Of a DNA stretch of 64,000 nt, positions 18,525 to 27,109 are shown one piece after another; within the stretch, counting starts at the first letter, position 1; the number at the start of each line of letters is the position of its first letter. The notes beneath the pieces were generated by a model. The model did not search any database. It was not told the DNA's origin and saw nothing but the letters and a program-made list of their open reading frames with translations. The DNA lies in contig NZ_CP013377.1 in NCBI RefSeq assembly GCF_001718415.1, forward strand, positions 2,356,001 through 2,420,000. The letters are read 5' to 3'. The translations under genes and the position numbers were made by a program. This DNA comes from Burkholderia pseudomultivorans (lineage in GTDB: Bacteria; Pseudomonadota; Gammaproteobacteria; Burkholderiales; Burkholderiaceae).

Positions 18525-19886
18525 ATGAACCTGCTTGCCTACCCGTTCTATCAATGGTCTGCAGAATGCCTGCGCCCGGCGCGCGCATGGGCGGCCTGCA
18601 CGCGCGCGACGCTGTCGCTGTGGCCGTCGGCGGCCTCGACGCCGTCGGGCCGCCTGCTCGACGCGCTGTGCGAACTGCTCGAATGCTGCGCGTTCTCGCA
18701 TCGGCGCCCGCCGTTCGGCATCGAGTCGATCGTCGTCGACGGCACCGCCGTGCCGATCGTCGAGGAGGCGCAAGCCATCACGCCGTTCGGCACGCTGCTG
18801 CATTTCCGCAAGGCAGGGCCGGTCGCGCGCCAGCCGCGCGTGCTGATCGTCGCGCCGATGTCGGGACACTTCGCGACGCTGCTGCGCGGCACGGTGCACA
18901 CGATGCTCGCCGACCACGACGTGTACATCACCGACTGGCACAACCCGCGCGACATCCCGCTGACGGCCGGGCGTTTCGGCTTCGACGAATACGTCGCGCA
19001 CGTGATCGACTTCATCCGCCACATCGGGCCCGATGCGCACGTGCTCGCGATCTGCCAGCCGACGGTCGCGGCGCTCGCGGCAGTCGCGCTGATGGCGGCC
19101 GGCGGCGATCCGGCGCAGCCTGCGAGCCTGACGCTGATGGCGGGCCCGATCGACTGTCGCGTGAATCCGACCAAGGTCAACGCGCTCGCGACGAGCCGCC
19201 CGATCGAATGGTTCGCGAAGCATCTGATCAGCGTCGTGCCGACCGGCTTCGTCGGCGCGCAACGCTGCGTCTATCCGGGATTCGTGCAGGTCGCCGCGTT
19301 CATGTCGATGAACCCCGACCGGCACGCGGCCTCGTTTGCCGACCTGTATTACGAGCGCGCGAAGGGCGACCCCGCCAGAGCCGACACGCTGCGGCATTTC
19401 TACGACGAATACTTCGCGACGGCCGACCTGACCGCGGAGTTCTATCTGGAAACGGTGGAGAAGGTGTTTCAGCAATATGCGCTCGCGCGCGGCGAACTGA
19501 CGGTCGGCGGCACGCTCGTCGAGCCGGCGGCGATTCATCGCACCGCGCTGCTGACGATCGAAGGCGAAAAGGACGACATCTGCGCGGTCGGCCAGACCGT
19601 GGCCGCGCAGGAGCTGTGCTCGGGATTGCCGCCGTATCTGAAGACGCATCACGTGCAGACGGGCGCCGGCCACTACGGCGTGTTCAACGGCAGCCGCTGG
19701 GAATCGCAGATCTACCCGATCGTGCGCGCGACGATCCACGACAACGAGCCGTACGATCGCACGGCGGAGGCGGCAGGCCACACGCACGGCGTCCACTACG
19801 TGACGCTGCGTGCGTTGCTGGACGCGCAGGCGGCCAGTCGTGCGAGTGCGGCCGCGGCGGACGCGGCCTCGCCGCAGCCTCACTGA
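18525..19886 (+). CDS. phaZ: Intracellular polyhydroxyalkanoate (PHB) depolymerase
   Basis: A 453-residue PhaZ of the Ralstonia PhaZ1 type, which mobilises PHB granules inside the cell. The alpha/beta-hydrolase nucleophile is a cysteine instead of serine, in VLAICQPTVAAL (Cys177). The probable acid is in EGEKDDICAV and the histidine in GAGHYGVF. The N-terminal MNLLAYPFYQW is typical of the family, fixing the ATG at 18525; the longer frame upstream is promoter DNA. No PHA synthase or phasin is adjacent, so this is a stand-alone copy. Confidence 0.93.
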   Translation: MNLLAYPFYQWSAECLRPARAWAACTRATLSLWPSAASTPSGRLLDALCELLECCAFSHRRPPFGIESIVVDGTAVPIVEEAQAITPFGTLLHFRKAGPVARQPRVLIVAPMSGHFATLLRGTVHTMLADHDVYITDWHNPRDIPLTAGRFGFDEYVAHVIDFIRHIGPDAHVLAICQPTVAALAAVALMAAGGDPAQPASLTLMAGPIDCRVNPTKVNALATSRPIEWFAKHLISVVPTGFVGAQRCVYPGFVQVAAFMSMNPDRHAASFADLYYERAKGDPARADTLRHFYDEYFATADLTAEFYLETVEKVFQQYALARGELTVGGTLVEPAAIHRTALLTIEGEKDDICAVGQTVAAQELCSGLPPYLKTHHVQTGAGHYGVFNGSRWESQIYPIVRATIHDNEPYDRTAEAAGHTHGVHYVTLRALLDAQAASRASAAAADAASPQPH

Positions 19887-19932
19887 ACGCGCAGCGCGCC
19901 ACGCCGGACCGATGACGGCCGGGCTGGCGCCG

Positions 19933-20367
19933 CTACGCGCCCGCTTCCCCCCAGGGCGTCGGCGCCGGCACCGCGCAGGGGCCGTCGACGTCGATCGACT
20001 TGAAGTCGGCCGGCCCGACGATCTCCAGGTACTCCATGTCGGGCGAGTAGTCGAACAGGTAGTGGACGATTCCCGGCGCCTGGTGCACGCAGTCGCCGGC
20101 AGCGACCAGCGTTTCCTGCTCGCCGTACATGAAGCGCGCCCAGCCCTTCAGCATGATCACGATATGGAACTCCGCCTCGTGACGATGCCAGCCGGTGCCC
20201 GCCTCCGGTGCATGATTTGCCCTGACAAGTTGCGCGACGACCTTTCCGTTCGTCGCGGCCGCAATGCCGAGATCGCGATACAGAAAGAAGTCGCGCAGGC
20301 CCTCGCCCTGAAACGCCGTGTCCTGCGGCTTCACGTGGGAGAAACGGGTGGCGGTCGGCGTGCTCAT
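19933..20367 (-). CDS. Cupin domain protein
   Basis: A 144-residue single-domain cupin. Motif 1 is GTGWHRHEAEFHIVIMLKG with metal-binding His residues and Glu; motif 2 lies around GDCVHQAPGIVHYLFDYSPD. The ATG at 20367 has AAGGAGC upstream. It converges with phaZ. Such cupins may be dioxygenases, isomerases or sensors; nothing here decides between these. Confidence 0.88.
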   Translation of the reverse strand: MSTPTATRFSHVKPQDTAFQGEGLRDFFLYRDLGIAAATNGKVVAQLVRANHAPEAGTGWHRHEAEFHIVIMLKGWARFMYGEQETLVAAGDCVHQAPGIVHYLFDYSPDMEYLEIVGPADFKSIDVDGPCAVPAPTPWGEAGA

Positions 20368-20583
20368 CGCGGTGCTCCTTGATCGACAGGATCCCCGTGA
20401 CAAGCATGTCGCGTTCCAGTTTGCGCACCGGCACGCCGGCCGTGCAGGCGAAGCGCCCGCCGTCGCGGCAAGGTCGGCGCCGCGACGCCGTGCGTCGCTT
20501 CGGCCGACCCGCCGCGGCGGCGGGCGACAGGAATGCCCGACAGCCGTCAGGCAACGCGCGGGGGCCGGGCCCCCGCATCCGGC

Positions 20584-21048
20584 TTACGAACAGGCCTTGC
20601 CGTGCGACGGATGGAAGCCTTTCGCCTTCGCATCCGCTTCCGACATGTAGCTGCCGTGCTTGGTCTTGCCGTAGTACTTGTCGGTCGAGCAGTGGTAGAC
20701 CTTCGTGCTGTCGTTGACCCACACCTTGCCTGCACCGCCGCCCGCTGCCGCGGTCGTCGCAGGCGCGCCCTTCGCGGGCGCGGCGCCCGAGGCAGCGGGT
20801 GCGGAAGCCGCGGTCGCCGGCGCCATCGCGGCCGGCGCGCTCGCGCCCGCGGCCGCCGATGCGCCGTACCAGGTCTTCACGCCCTTGTGACCCGCGCATG
20901 CGCCCTTCTTCGACGCGCCCGAATAGAACGAACCGTCCTTGCACAGGCCGGTCGTGCCAGCCGGCGCGCTGGCCGGAACCTGTGCGAACGCACCGATCGA
21001 CATACCCATGCCGGCGACGAGCGCGGCGATCAACATCGTCTTGTTCAT
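20584..21048 (-). CDS. Secreted DUF3761 domain protein
   Basis: A 154-residue exported protein. The signal peptide is about residues 1-22, cleaved after GAFA. Next comes a Cys-containing segment GLCKDGSFYSGASKKGACAGHKG and an Ala/Pro-rich linker of about 50 residues. A C-terminal module follows: KVWVNDSTKVYHCSTDKYYG, then KHGSYMSEADAKAKGFHPSHGKAC. These two modules are the DUF3761 pattern. The four cysteines probably form disulfides in the periplasm. The 45-residue His-rich gene lies 40 bp upstream on the same strand, so both may share a transcript. Confidence 0.88.
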   Translation of the reverse strand: MNKTMLIAALVAGMGMSIGAFAQVPASAPAGTTGLCKDGSFYSGASKKGACAGHKGVKTWYGASAAAGASAPAAMAPATAASAPAASGAAPAKGAPATTAAAGGGAGKVWVNDSTKVYHCSTDKYYGKTKHGSYMSEADAKAKGFHPSHGKACS

Positions 21049-21088
21049 GTTTGCTCCCTGTCAGTGGAATTGCCCGGGCTCGGGACGA

Positions 21089-21226
21089 TCAGCGCACCCA
21101 GCGGCACACGCGATGGTGGTGATGGTCGAAATGGCACACGCGGTGCGAATGCGCTTCGGCAAGCGTCGGCGCGAGGACCGCACAGGCGACGGCCGCAGCC
21201 GTCAGGATCTTTGCGATGCGGGTCAT
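21089..21226 (-). CDS. Small exported His/Cys-rich peptide (45 aa)
   Basis: A short gene with a strong AGGAG ribosome site before ATG 21226. The 45-residue product has a classic signal peptide (MTRIAKILTAAA..., cleavage expected after LAEA). The mature part is only about 20 residues, with two HRVC/RVC units around a run of four histidines (HRVCHFDHHHHRVCRW). The His/Cys spacing suggests metal or heme binding, but this is inference. I recall that Burkholderia genomes carry similar tiny 'HHHH-motif' proteins. It lies 40 bp upstream of the DUF3761 gene. Confidence 0.8.
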   Translation of the reverse strand: MTRIAKILTAAAVACAVLAPTLAEAHSHRVCHFDHHHHRVCRWVR

Positions 21227-21426
21227 GACATTCTCCTGGGTAGGCCAGCCGGTCGTCCGGCTGTTATGTCCTTAACGCCGGCCGACGACGAGCCGTGCAC
21301 CGCACGCATCCGAAATTGACGATCTTTGACATCGCTGCAGGTTGGCGCTGAAAAGCGCCGTGGCGCCGTCCTTTCGGCTTTCGAAGCTTTCACGGCCGAA
21401 TCCGTTCGGAAGCCAAAGGAAAGCAC

Positions 21427-21446
21427 GTCGAGCGAGGGCTCGACGA
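21427..21446 (-). terminator. Possible terminator after the hisP operon
   Basis: CGTCGAGC and GCTCGACG form a perfect 8-bp stem with a 4-base loop, 54 bp past the hisP stop. On the reverse strand it is followed by a short T-containing stretch (TGCTTTCCTTT). The signal is modest. Confidence 0.4.
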
Positions 21447-21499
21447 AGGATGATGCGCACGGCTCGGGAGCGAAGCCGCGCGCACGCATTTCAAACGGA

Positions 21500-22267
21500 T
21501 TACTTCAACCGTCCCGACAGGAACTGCCCGAGCCGTTCGCTCTTCGGGTTGACGAGGATCTCGTGCGGATCGCCCTCTTCCTCGATCTTCCCCTGGTGCA
21601 GGAAGATCACGTGATTCGACACGTTGCGCGCGAAACCCATCTCGTGCGTGACGACGACCATCGTGCGCCCTTCCTCGGCCAGCGCCTGCATCACCTTCAG
21701 CACTTCGCCGACCAGCTCCGGGTCGAGCGCCGAAGTCGGCTCGTCGAACAGCATCACCTCGGGCTCCATCGCCAGTGCGCGCGCGATCGCGACGCGCTGC
21801 TGCTGGCCGCCCGACAGATGCGACGGATACATCGTCTCGACCCGCGACGGCAGCCCGACCTTCTCGAGATACTTGCGCGCGCGCGTCACGGCTTCGTCCT
21901 TGCCGATCCCGAGCACGGCCATCGGCGCTTCGATCACGTTCTCGAGCACCGTCATGTGCGCCCACAGATTGAAGTGCTGGAACACCATCGACAGCTTGGT
22001 GCGCATCCGCTGCAGCTGCTTCTGGTCGGCCACCCGCAGCGAGCCGTTGCGGTCGCGCGTGGTCCGGATCGCCTCGCTGCCGAGCGTGATCTGCCCCGAG
22101 CACGGCTGCTCGAGGAAGTTGATGCAGCGCAGGAACGTGCTCTTGCCCGACCCGCTCGAACCGATGATGCTGATCACGTCGCCGGCCTTCGCCTTCATCG
22201 TGACGCCCTTCAGGACCTCGTTGTCGCCGAACTTCTTGTGCAGGTCCTCGACGATGAGCTTGTACAT
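21500..22267 (-). CDS. hisP: Histidine/basic amino acid ABC transporter ATP-binding protein
   Basis: A 255-residue ATPase of the polar amino acid family. Walker [10 protein letters not shown] is at residues 36-44, followed by a Q-loop, signature LSGGQQQR, Walker [13 protein letters not shown] and the switch histidine in [10 protein letters not shown]. The start MYKLIVEDL has AAAGGAAA upstream. It is the last gene of the order binding protein, HisQ-like, HisM-like, HisP-like, which matches the enteric hisJQMP operon. It powers import of histidine, arginine, lysine or ornithine. Confidence 0.93.
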   Translation of the reverse strand: MYKLIVEDLHKKFGDNEVLKGVTMKAKAGDVISIIGSSGSGKSTFLRCINFLEQPCSGQITLGSEAIRTTRDRNGSLRVADQKQLQRMRTKLSMVFQHFNLWAHMTVLENVIEAPMAVLGIGKDEAVTRARKYLEKVGLPSRVETMYPSHLSGGQQQRVAIARALAMEPEVMLFDEPTSALDPELVGEVLKVMQALAEEGRTMVVVTHEMGFARNVSNHVIFLHQGKIEEEGDPHEILVNPKSERLGQFLSGRLK

Positions 22268-22298
22268 GCGTGTGTTTCCTTTCGAATGCGCGAATGCG

Positions 22299-23012
22299 TT
22301 AGTGGCCGCGGGGCGACAGGTAGGCAAGCCAGCGTGCCTCGAGCTTGCGGAACGCCCAGATGAGCGCGAACACGACCGCCGCGTAGATCACGGCCGCGAT
22401 GCCGTACGCCTGGAACGACATGTAAGTCGCGGAGTTCACGTCGCGCGTGACCTTCAGCACGTCGGGCACGGTCGCGGTGAATGCGAGCGTCGTCGCGTGC
22501 AGCATCAGGATCACTTCGTTGCTGTAGCTCGGCAGCGAGCGGCGCAGCGCGGACGGCAGGATGATGCGCGTATAGAGCTTGAAGCGCGACATCCCGTAGG
22601 CGAGACCGGCCTCGATCTCGCCCGCCGCGGTCGCCTTGATCGCGCCCGCGAAAATCTCCGTCGCGTACGCGGCCTCGTTCAGCACGAACGCGAGCAGCGT
22701 GCAGTTCATCGCGTTGCGGAAGAACGCATCGAGCAGGACGTGGTTGTGCACGACCTGCAGGCTGTAGATGCCCGTGTAGCACATCAGCAACTGCACGTAG
22801 AGCGGCGTGCCGCGGAACACGTAGGTATAGAGCCAGACGGGCCCCGAGATCCAGCGGTTCGACGACGCGCGCGCAATCGCGAGCGGAACCGCCAGCGCGA
22901 AGCCCGCGACGATCGAGACGACCAGCAGCCACAGCGTGATCGCGAGACCGCTGAAGCGGTAGCCGTCGGTATAGAGATAGCTCTGCCAGTACTGGCTGAT
23001 GATTTCGATCAC
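22299..23012 (-). CDS. hisM: ABC transporter permease, HisM-type
   Basis: A 237-residue permease with about five membrane helices and the EAA loop around [20 protein letters not shown], which docks HisP. The start is a GTG at 23012 that overlaps the stop of the HisQ gene (GTGA), indicating translational coupling. [19 protein letters not shown] is typical of HisM/ArtM permeases. It forms a heterodimeric channel with HisQ. Confidence 0.93.
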   Translation of the reverse strand: MIEIISQYWQSYLYTDGYRFSGLAITLWLLVVSIVAGFALAVPLAIARASSNRWISGPVWLYTYVFRGTPLYVQLLMCYTGIYSLQVVHNHVLLDAFFRNAMNCTLLAFVLNEAAYATEIFAGAIKATAAGEIEAGLAYGMSRFKLYTRIILPSALRRSLPSYSNEVILMLHATTLAFTATVPDVLKVTRDVNSATYMSFQAYGIAAVIYAAVVFALIWAFRKLEARWLAYLSPRGH

Positions 23013-23698
23013 AGTGCAAGCCTCCGGACGCCGGCCGAGTAACGCTTCTCGAGATGGTGCAGCACGAGGTTCGACACCGTCGTGATCGCGAGGTAGATCG
23101 CACCCGCCGCAAGCGTGAAGAAGAAGAAATCGAGCGTGCTCTTGCCCGCGTCCTGCGACGCCTTCACGACGTCGGCCAGGCCGATGATCGATACCAGCGC
23201 GGTCGCCTTCACGAGCACCTGCCAGTTGTTGCCGATCCCCGGCAATGCAAAGCGCATCATCTGCGGGAACAGGATGCGGTGAAACACGCGCCAGCCGTTC
23301 ATCCCGTATGCGAAGCCCGCTTCGAGCTGGCCGCGCGGCACCGCGAGGAACGCGCCGCGAAAGGTCTCGGTGAAGTACGCGCCGTAGATGAAGCCGAGCG
23401 TCACGACGCCGGCCACGAACGGGTCGATGTCGATCTGGTCCCAGCCGAGCAGGTCGGTCGCGTTGTTCAGCAGGATCTGGATCCCGTAGAACAGCAGCAG
23501 CATCAGCACGAGGTCGGGCACCGCGCGGATCAGCGTCGTGTAGAACGTGCCGAGCGACTTGAGCACGCGGTTCGTCGACAGCTTCGCGGCCGCGCCGGCG
23601 AGGCCCAGTATCAGCGACGCGGCGAGCGACAGCACCGCGAGCTTCACGGTTTCGACCGTGCCGGCCCACAGCAGCGGGCCAAATCCTTGGAAAATCAT
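23009..23698 (-). CDS. hisQ: ABC transporter permease, HisQ-type
   Basis: A 229-residue permease beginning MIFQGFGPLLWAGTVETVKL, with about five helices and an EAA loop at RGQLEAGFAYGMNGWRVFHR. RAVPDLVLMLLLFYG is the conserved HisQ/ArtQ segment. It lies 64 bp after the binding-protein gene and overlaps hisM by four bases, so the four genes form one operon. Confidence 0.93.
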   Translation of the reverse strand: MIFQGFGPLLWAGTVETVKLAVLSLAASLILGLAGAAAKLSTNRVLKSLGTFYTTLIRAVPDLVLMLLLFYGIQILLNNATDLLGWDQIDIDPFVAGVVTLGFIYGAYFTETFRGAFLAVPRGQLEAGFAYGMNGWRVFHRILFPQMMRFALPGIGNNWQVLVKATALVSIIGLADVVKASQDAGKSTLDFFFFTLAAGAIYLAITTVSNLVLHHLEKRYSAGVRRLAL

Positions 23699-23762
23699 GT
23701 CAGCGTATCCATCCAGAGAGACGGGCGGCGCGTGCGGACCGGCCGCGCGCGCCGCAGAAGCG

Positions 23763-24536
23763 TCAGCCGCCGTACACGTCGAACGCGAAATACTTCTTTT
23801 CGAGCTTCCTGTACGTGCCGTCCTTCAGCATGCCGGCGATCGCCGCGTCGATCTTCGCCTTCAGGTCGGCGTCGTCCTTGCGCAGGCCGATGCCCGCGCC
23901 GTTGCCGAGCGTCTTCGGATCGTCGATGTCGGCGCCCGCGAACTGGAAGCCCGCGCCGCGCGGCGTCTTGAGGAAGCCGAGGTCGGCCTGCACCGCGTCC
24001 TGCAGCGCGGCGTCGAGACGGCCGGACATCAGGTCCTGGTACACGCCGTCCTGGTTCTGGTACGGCACGACCTGCACGCCCTTCGGCGCCCAGTAGGTCT
24101 TTGCGTAGGTTTCCTGGATCGTGCCCTGCTCGACGCCGACCGTCTTGCCCTTCAGCGATTCGGCCGTCGGCTGCAGCGTCGAGCCCTTCTTCGCGACGAG
24201 GCGCGTCGGCGTGTTGAACAGCTTGTCGGAGAACGCGATCTGCTCGGCGCGCGCGGGCGTCATCGACATCGACGACAGCACGCCGTCGAACTTCTTCGCC
24301 TTCAGCGCGGGGATCATTCCGTCGAAGTCGTTTTCGATCCAGACGCACTTCGCGTTCAGGCGGCGGCAGATTTCGTTGCCGAGATCGACGTCGAAACCGA
24401 CCACCTTGCCGCTCGCGTCCTTCGATTCGAACGGCGGATAGCTGGCATCGACGCCGAAGCGGATCGTCGACCAATCCTTCGCGTGGGCGCCGACGGCGAG
24501 GCAGGCGAGGGCAACACTGAGCACGAGTTTCTTCAT
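23763..24536 (-). CDS. Periplasmic histidine/lysine/arginine/ornithine-binding protein
   Basis: A 257-residue HisJ/ArgT-type solute-binding protein. The signal peptide MKKLVLSVALACLAVGAHA precedes a mature start KDWSTIRFGVDASYPPFES. The ligand-site stretch GFDVDLGNEICRRL is followed by FDGMIPALKAKKFDGVLSSM, typical of this class. The ATG at 24536 has CAGGAAT upstream. It is first in the importer operon and is preceded by a HutC-type inverted repeat, which favours histidine as a ligand. Confidence 0.93.
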   Translation of the reverse strand: MKKLVLSVALACLAVGAHAKDWSTIRFGVDASYPPFESKDASGKVVGFDVDLGNEICRRLNAKCVWIENDFDGMIPALKAKKFDGVLSSMSMTPARAEQIAFSDKLFNTPTRLVAKKGSTLQPTAESLKGKTVGVEQGTIQETYAKTYWAPKGVQVVPYQNQDGVYQDLMSGRLDAALQDAVQADLGFLKTPRGAGFQFAGADIDDPKTLGNGAGIGLRKDDADLKAKIDAAIAGMLKDGTYRKLEKKYFAFDVYGG

Positions 24537-24610
24537 GGCATTCCTGTAAGTGGCCAAGCACGTCAGGGGCGCGGCCCCTGCCCAACCTGCGCGCCTTCGT
24601 CCGGACACCC

Positions 24611-24628
24611 AAGTTGTACATACAACTT
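24611..24628. promoter_or_regulatory. HutC-type operator before the importer operon
   Basis: AAGTTGTACATACAACTT has perfect 8-bp arms (AAGTTGTA/TACAACTT) around CA. It carries the GT-N-TA...TA-N-AC core favoured by HutC/GntR repressors and lies 75 bp upstream of the binding-protein ATG. Confidence 0.7.
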
Positions 24629-24790
24629 TGCCGTTTACCGGTCTGCACCCGCAATCCGTGTTTATCTCTATTCGTCGGGCGCGCCCGTCATTCTGGTAAA
24701 TTCTCTTTTATTTCAAATATATGCGAACACCTTTCAGAGAAATGACGCGTTTCGTCGGATGAATTGCCAAGCCGGCATATGGCTCATATC

Positions 24791-24800
24791 TGTCTAGACA
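24791..24800. promoter_or_regulatory. TGTCTAGACA palindrome
   Basis: A perfect 10-bp palindrome in the middle of the divergent region. It matches the general HutC pattern TGTNTANACA and may be a second repressor site. Confidence 0.4.
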
Positions 24801-24928
24801 TCGTCCTCTGAAACGACGCCGCCCCGCAGGCGGCCGGACTGCGTCAAGAAATCGCCGAAACGAAGGGACGGCCGAGAAATGCGATCGCGCACACGCGGCA
24901 GCATCCCGTTGCCGAAGCGGCCGGCGAG

Positions 24929-24944
24929 CTTGTCTATACTTGAC
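24929..24944. promoter_or_regulatory. Possible HutC autoregulatory site
   Basis: CTTGTCTATACTTGAC, about 115 bp before hutC, keeps one good half-site (TTGTCTATA) and a weaker second half. Autorepression is typical of HutC. Confidence 0.35.
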
Positions 24945-25059
24945 GTCGCCGCGCACGGCCGCCGGCGGCAAACGACGATACGAAACGGCAGCGATAACCG
25001 TGCGGTACGCGCGGACCGGCGCGCGGCGCGCGGTCCGCCGTCTCTCGAACAGCGATGCA

Positions 25060-25755
25060 ATGACCACACCGATCTATCAGGAAATCAAGGACTTCATCCT
25101 CGCGCGCATTCATGCCGGCGAATGGGCGGAAGGCGACCAGGTGCCGTCGGAAAACGAACTCGCGCGCGAATTCAACGTCGCGCGCATGACCGTCAACCGC
25201 GCGCTGCGCGAACTGACGGCCGAACAGGTGCTCACGCGCACGCGCGGCTCGGGCACCTACGTCGCGTCGCCGAAATACGAATCGACGCTGGTCGCGATCC
25301 GCAGCATCTCCGATGAAGTCGCGGCGCGCGGCCACGGTTATCGCGCGCAGGTGCTCGAAGTCGGCGCGGCGATCGCCGACGCGAAACTGGCCGACGAGCT
25401 GCGGCTCGATACCGGCAGCCCGATCTTCCATTCACGCGTGCTGCATTTCGAGAACGACACGCCCGTGCAGCTCGAGGAACGCTGGGTCAATCCGGCCTGC
25501 GCGCCCGAATATGCGCTGCAGGATTTCACGACGACGACACCGAACCAGTACCTGACGCGCGTCGCGCCGCTGCAGCGCGTCGAATACCGGATCGAGGCCG
25601 CGATGCCCGATACGGAAACGCGCCGCCTGCTGACGATGGACGAGCGCGAGCCGTGCCTGATGCTGCATCGACGCACGTGGTCGCAGGGCATGGTCGCGTC
25701 GGTGGCGAACCTGTGGCATCCGGGCAGCCGATACCGGTTCACCGGGCACTTCTGA
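25060..25755 (+). CDS. hutC: HutC-type GntR family histidine utilization repressor
   Basis: A 231-residue GntR/HutC regulator. Winged HTH at about residues 3-70 (VPSENELAREFNVARMTVNR) is followed by a UTRA effector domain (ERWVNPACAPEYALQDFTTTTPNQYL and a late RFTGHF end, as in HutC). The ATG at 25060 fits the family's MTTPIYQEIKDF start. HutC normally binds urocanate and represses hut genes. Its placement here, divergent from a HisJQMP-like importer with a matching operator, suggests control of histidine uptake. No hut catabolic gene lies in the window. Confidence 0.92.
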   Translation: MTTPIYQEIKDFILARIHAGEWAEGDQVPSENELAREFNVARMTVNRALRELTAEQVLTRTRGSGTYVASPKYESTLVAIRSISDEVAARGHGYRAQVLEVGAAIADAKLADELRLDTGSPIFHSRVLHFENDTPVQLEERWVNPACAPEYALQDFTTTTPNQYLTRVAPLQRVEYRIEAAMPDTETRRLLTMDEREPCLMLHRRTWSQGMVASVANLWHPGSRYRFTGHF

Positions 25756-25774
25756 CGCACGCGTCGCGCCGGCG

Positions 25775-27016
25775 TCAGCGCACGCCGGCGCGCACCCATC
25801 GTTCGATCGCGGCAACCGCGCACGTCGCGCCGTCTTCGCGCGCGATGCGCGCACCAAGCTCCGTTGCGCGCGCCCGCGTGTCGTTGCGTTCGGCAAACGC
25901 GATCGCGCGAGCGAGCGCGGCGGCCTGCAACCGCCGGCCCGCGACCTGGTCCGCGACGCCGAGCCGCTGCAAGCGGTCCGCCCAGAAGAACTGATCGCCC
26001 GCGAACGGCACGACGACCGACGGAATGCCCGCGCGCGCGGCCGAATGCGCGGTGCCCGAACCGCCGTGATGAATCGCGAGCGACGTGCGCGGCAGCAGCC
26101 AGTCATGCGGCGTGTCGCCGATCACGCATACCTGCGGCGGCAGCAGCGCCGCATCGATGCCGCTCCAGCCCGGATAGAACAGCGCACGCCGACCGTCGAG
26201 CGCCGTCGCCAGCGCCGCGGCGAGCGCGCCGCGATCGAACCCGCCCATGCTGCCGAAGCCGACATACACGGGCGGCTCGCCCGCGTCGAGAAACGCCGCG
26301 AGTGCGGGCGGCGGCGTCCACTGCGGCGCGGCGGCGACGCGCCACTGGCCGCACGCGCGCGCATGATCGGGCCAGTCGCCGACATCGGGCAGCAGCGCAG
26401 GCGATACGCCGTACAGCATCGGATGATCGGTCCACACGCGCCGGCGCGGCGGCAAGCCGCACACGCCTGCGCGCGCCGCGTTCGTCGCGCGCCTGAACGC
26501 CTGCCACAGCAGCGCATTCACGCAACGGTGGCTCGCGCGGTTCAGCCAGCGCGGCACCTTGCGCGGCGGCAGGAACGGCGATGCAAACGCGGCCGTCGGC
26601 GTGATCGGGATCATCCCCGCGCCGATCGCCGGCACGCGCCGATACTCGGCGACCGACAGCCCGACGAACGACACGAGCCCCGACACGACGATCGCATCGC
26701 AGCCCGCCGATGCCTCCGCGACTTCGCGCATCCAGGCCGCCGTATTCGCGTTCGCGATCGCCGCAAGCGCCTTCGACGTGTCGTTGAAACCGCCCCGCCC
26801 GCGCACGGCATCCGACAACGCGCCGTCCGGCGCGATCGCGCGGCGGATGTCGCCGGACAGTGCGGCCGCCGGCACGCCGGCTGCTGCGGCCGAGCCGAGC
26901 GTCGCGCGGTCGGCCAGCAGCAGGACTTCGTGGCCGGCATCGATCAGCGCGCGGCCCAGCGCTGCAAGCGGGCGTGTGTCGCCTTCGGTGCCGTAGGTGG
27001 CGATGACGAGCTTCAT
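25775..27016 (-). CDS. GT1/UGT-like glycosyltransferase
   Basis: A 413-residue GT-B glycosyltransferase of the MGT/RhlB-like class. The N-terminal MKLVIATYGTEGDTRPLAAL is the acceptor-domain start. The C-terminal sugar-nucleotide motif is HHGGSGTAHSAARAGIPSVV, then PFAGDQFFWADRL. Family members glycosylate lipids, macrolides or sterols using UDP- or dTDP-sugars. It diverges from a TetR regulator with a long inverted repeat in the 93-bp gap, so it is probably the regulated target. The acceptor is unknown. Confidence 0.93.
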   Translation of the reverse strand: MKLVIATYGTEGDTRPLAALGRALIDAGHEVLLLADRATLGSAAAAGVPAAALSGDIRRAIAPDGALSDAVRGRGGFNDTSKALAAIANANTAAWMREVAEASAGCDAIVVSGLVSFVGLSVAEYRRVPAIGAGMIPITPTAAFASPFLPPRKVPRWLNRASHRCVNALLWQAFRRATNAARAGVCGLPPRRRVWTDHPMLYGVSPALLPDVGDWPDHARACGQWRVAAAPQWTPPPALAAFLDAGEPPVYVGFGSMGGFDRGALAAALATALDGRRALFYPGWSGIDAALLPPQVCVIGDTPHDWLLPRTSLAIHHGGSGTAHSAARAGIPSVVVPFAGDQFFWADRLQRLGVADQVAGRRLQAAALARAIAFAERNDTRARATELGARIAREDGATCAVAAIERWVRAGVR

Positions 27017-27063
27017 GCGGAAAACCTCGTTGGTCGTTCACGACGGGAATGCGTGGTTTCAAA

Positions 27064-27101
27064 AAAGTGCACGGCGTATACTAATGCAATTCGTACACTT
27101 T
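27064..27101. promoter_or_regulatory. Inverted repeat between glycosyltransferase and tetR
   Basis: AAAGTGCACG and CGTACACTTT match at nine of ten positions as an inverted repeat spaced by 18 bases. It fills the divergent promoter and is the obvious candidate operator for the TetR protein. Confidence 0.5.
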
Positions 27102-27109
27102 CTTCCGCA

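Larger units (their letters stand above)
24537..25059. other. Divergent regulatory region, importer operon / hutC
   Basis: This 523-bp region has no gene that I can support. It contains three HutC-like or palindromic sites (listed separately) and an AT-rich stretch around 24640-24800 that likely holds the importer promoter. The frame open upstream of hutC lacks a ribosome site. Confidence 0.6.
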
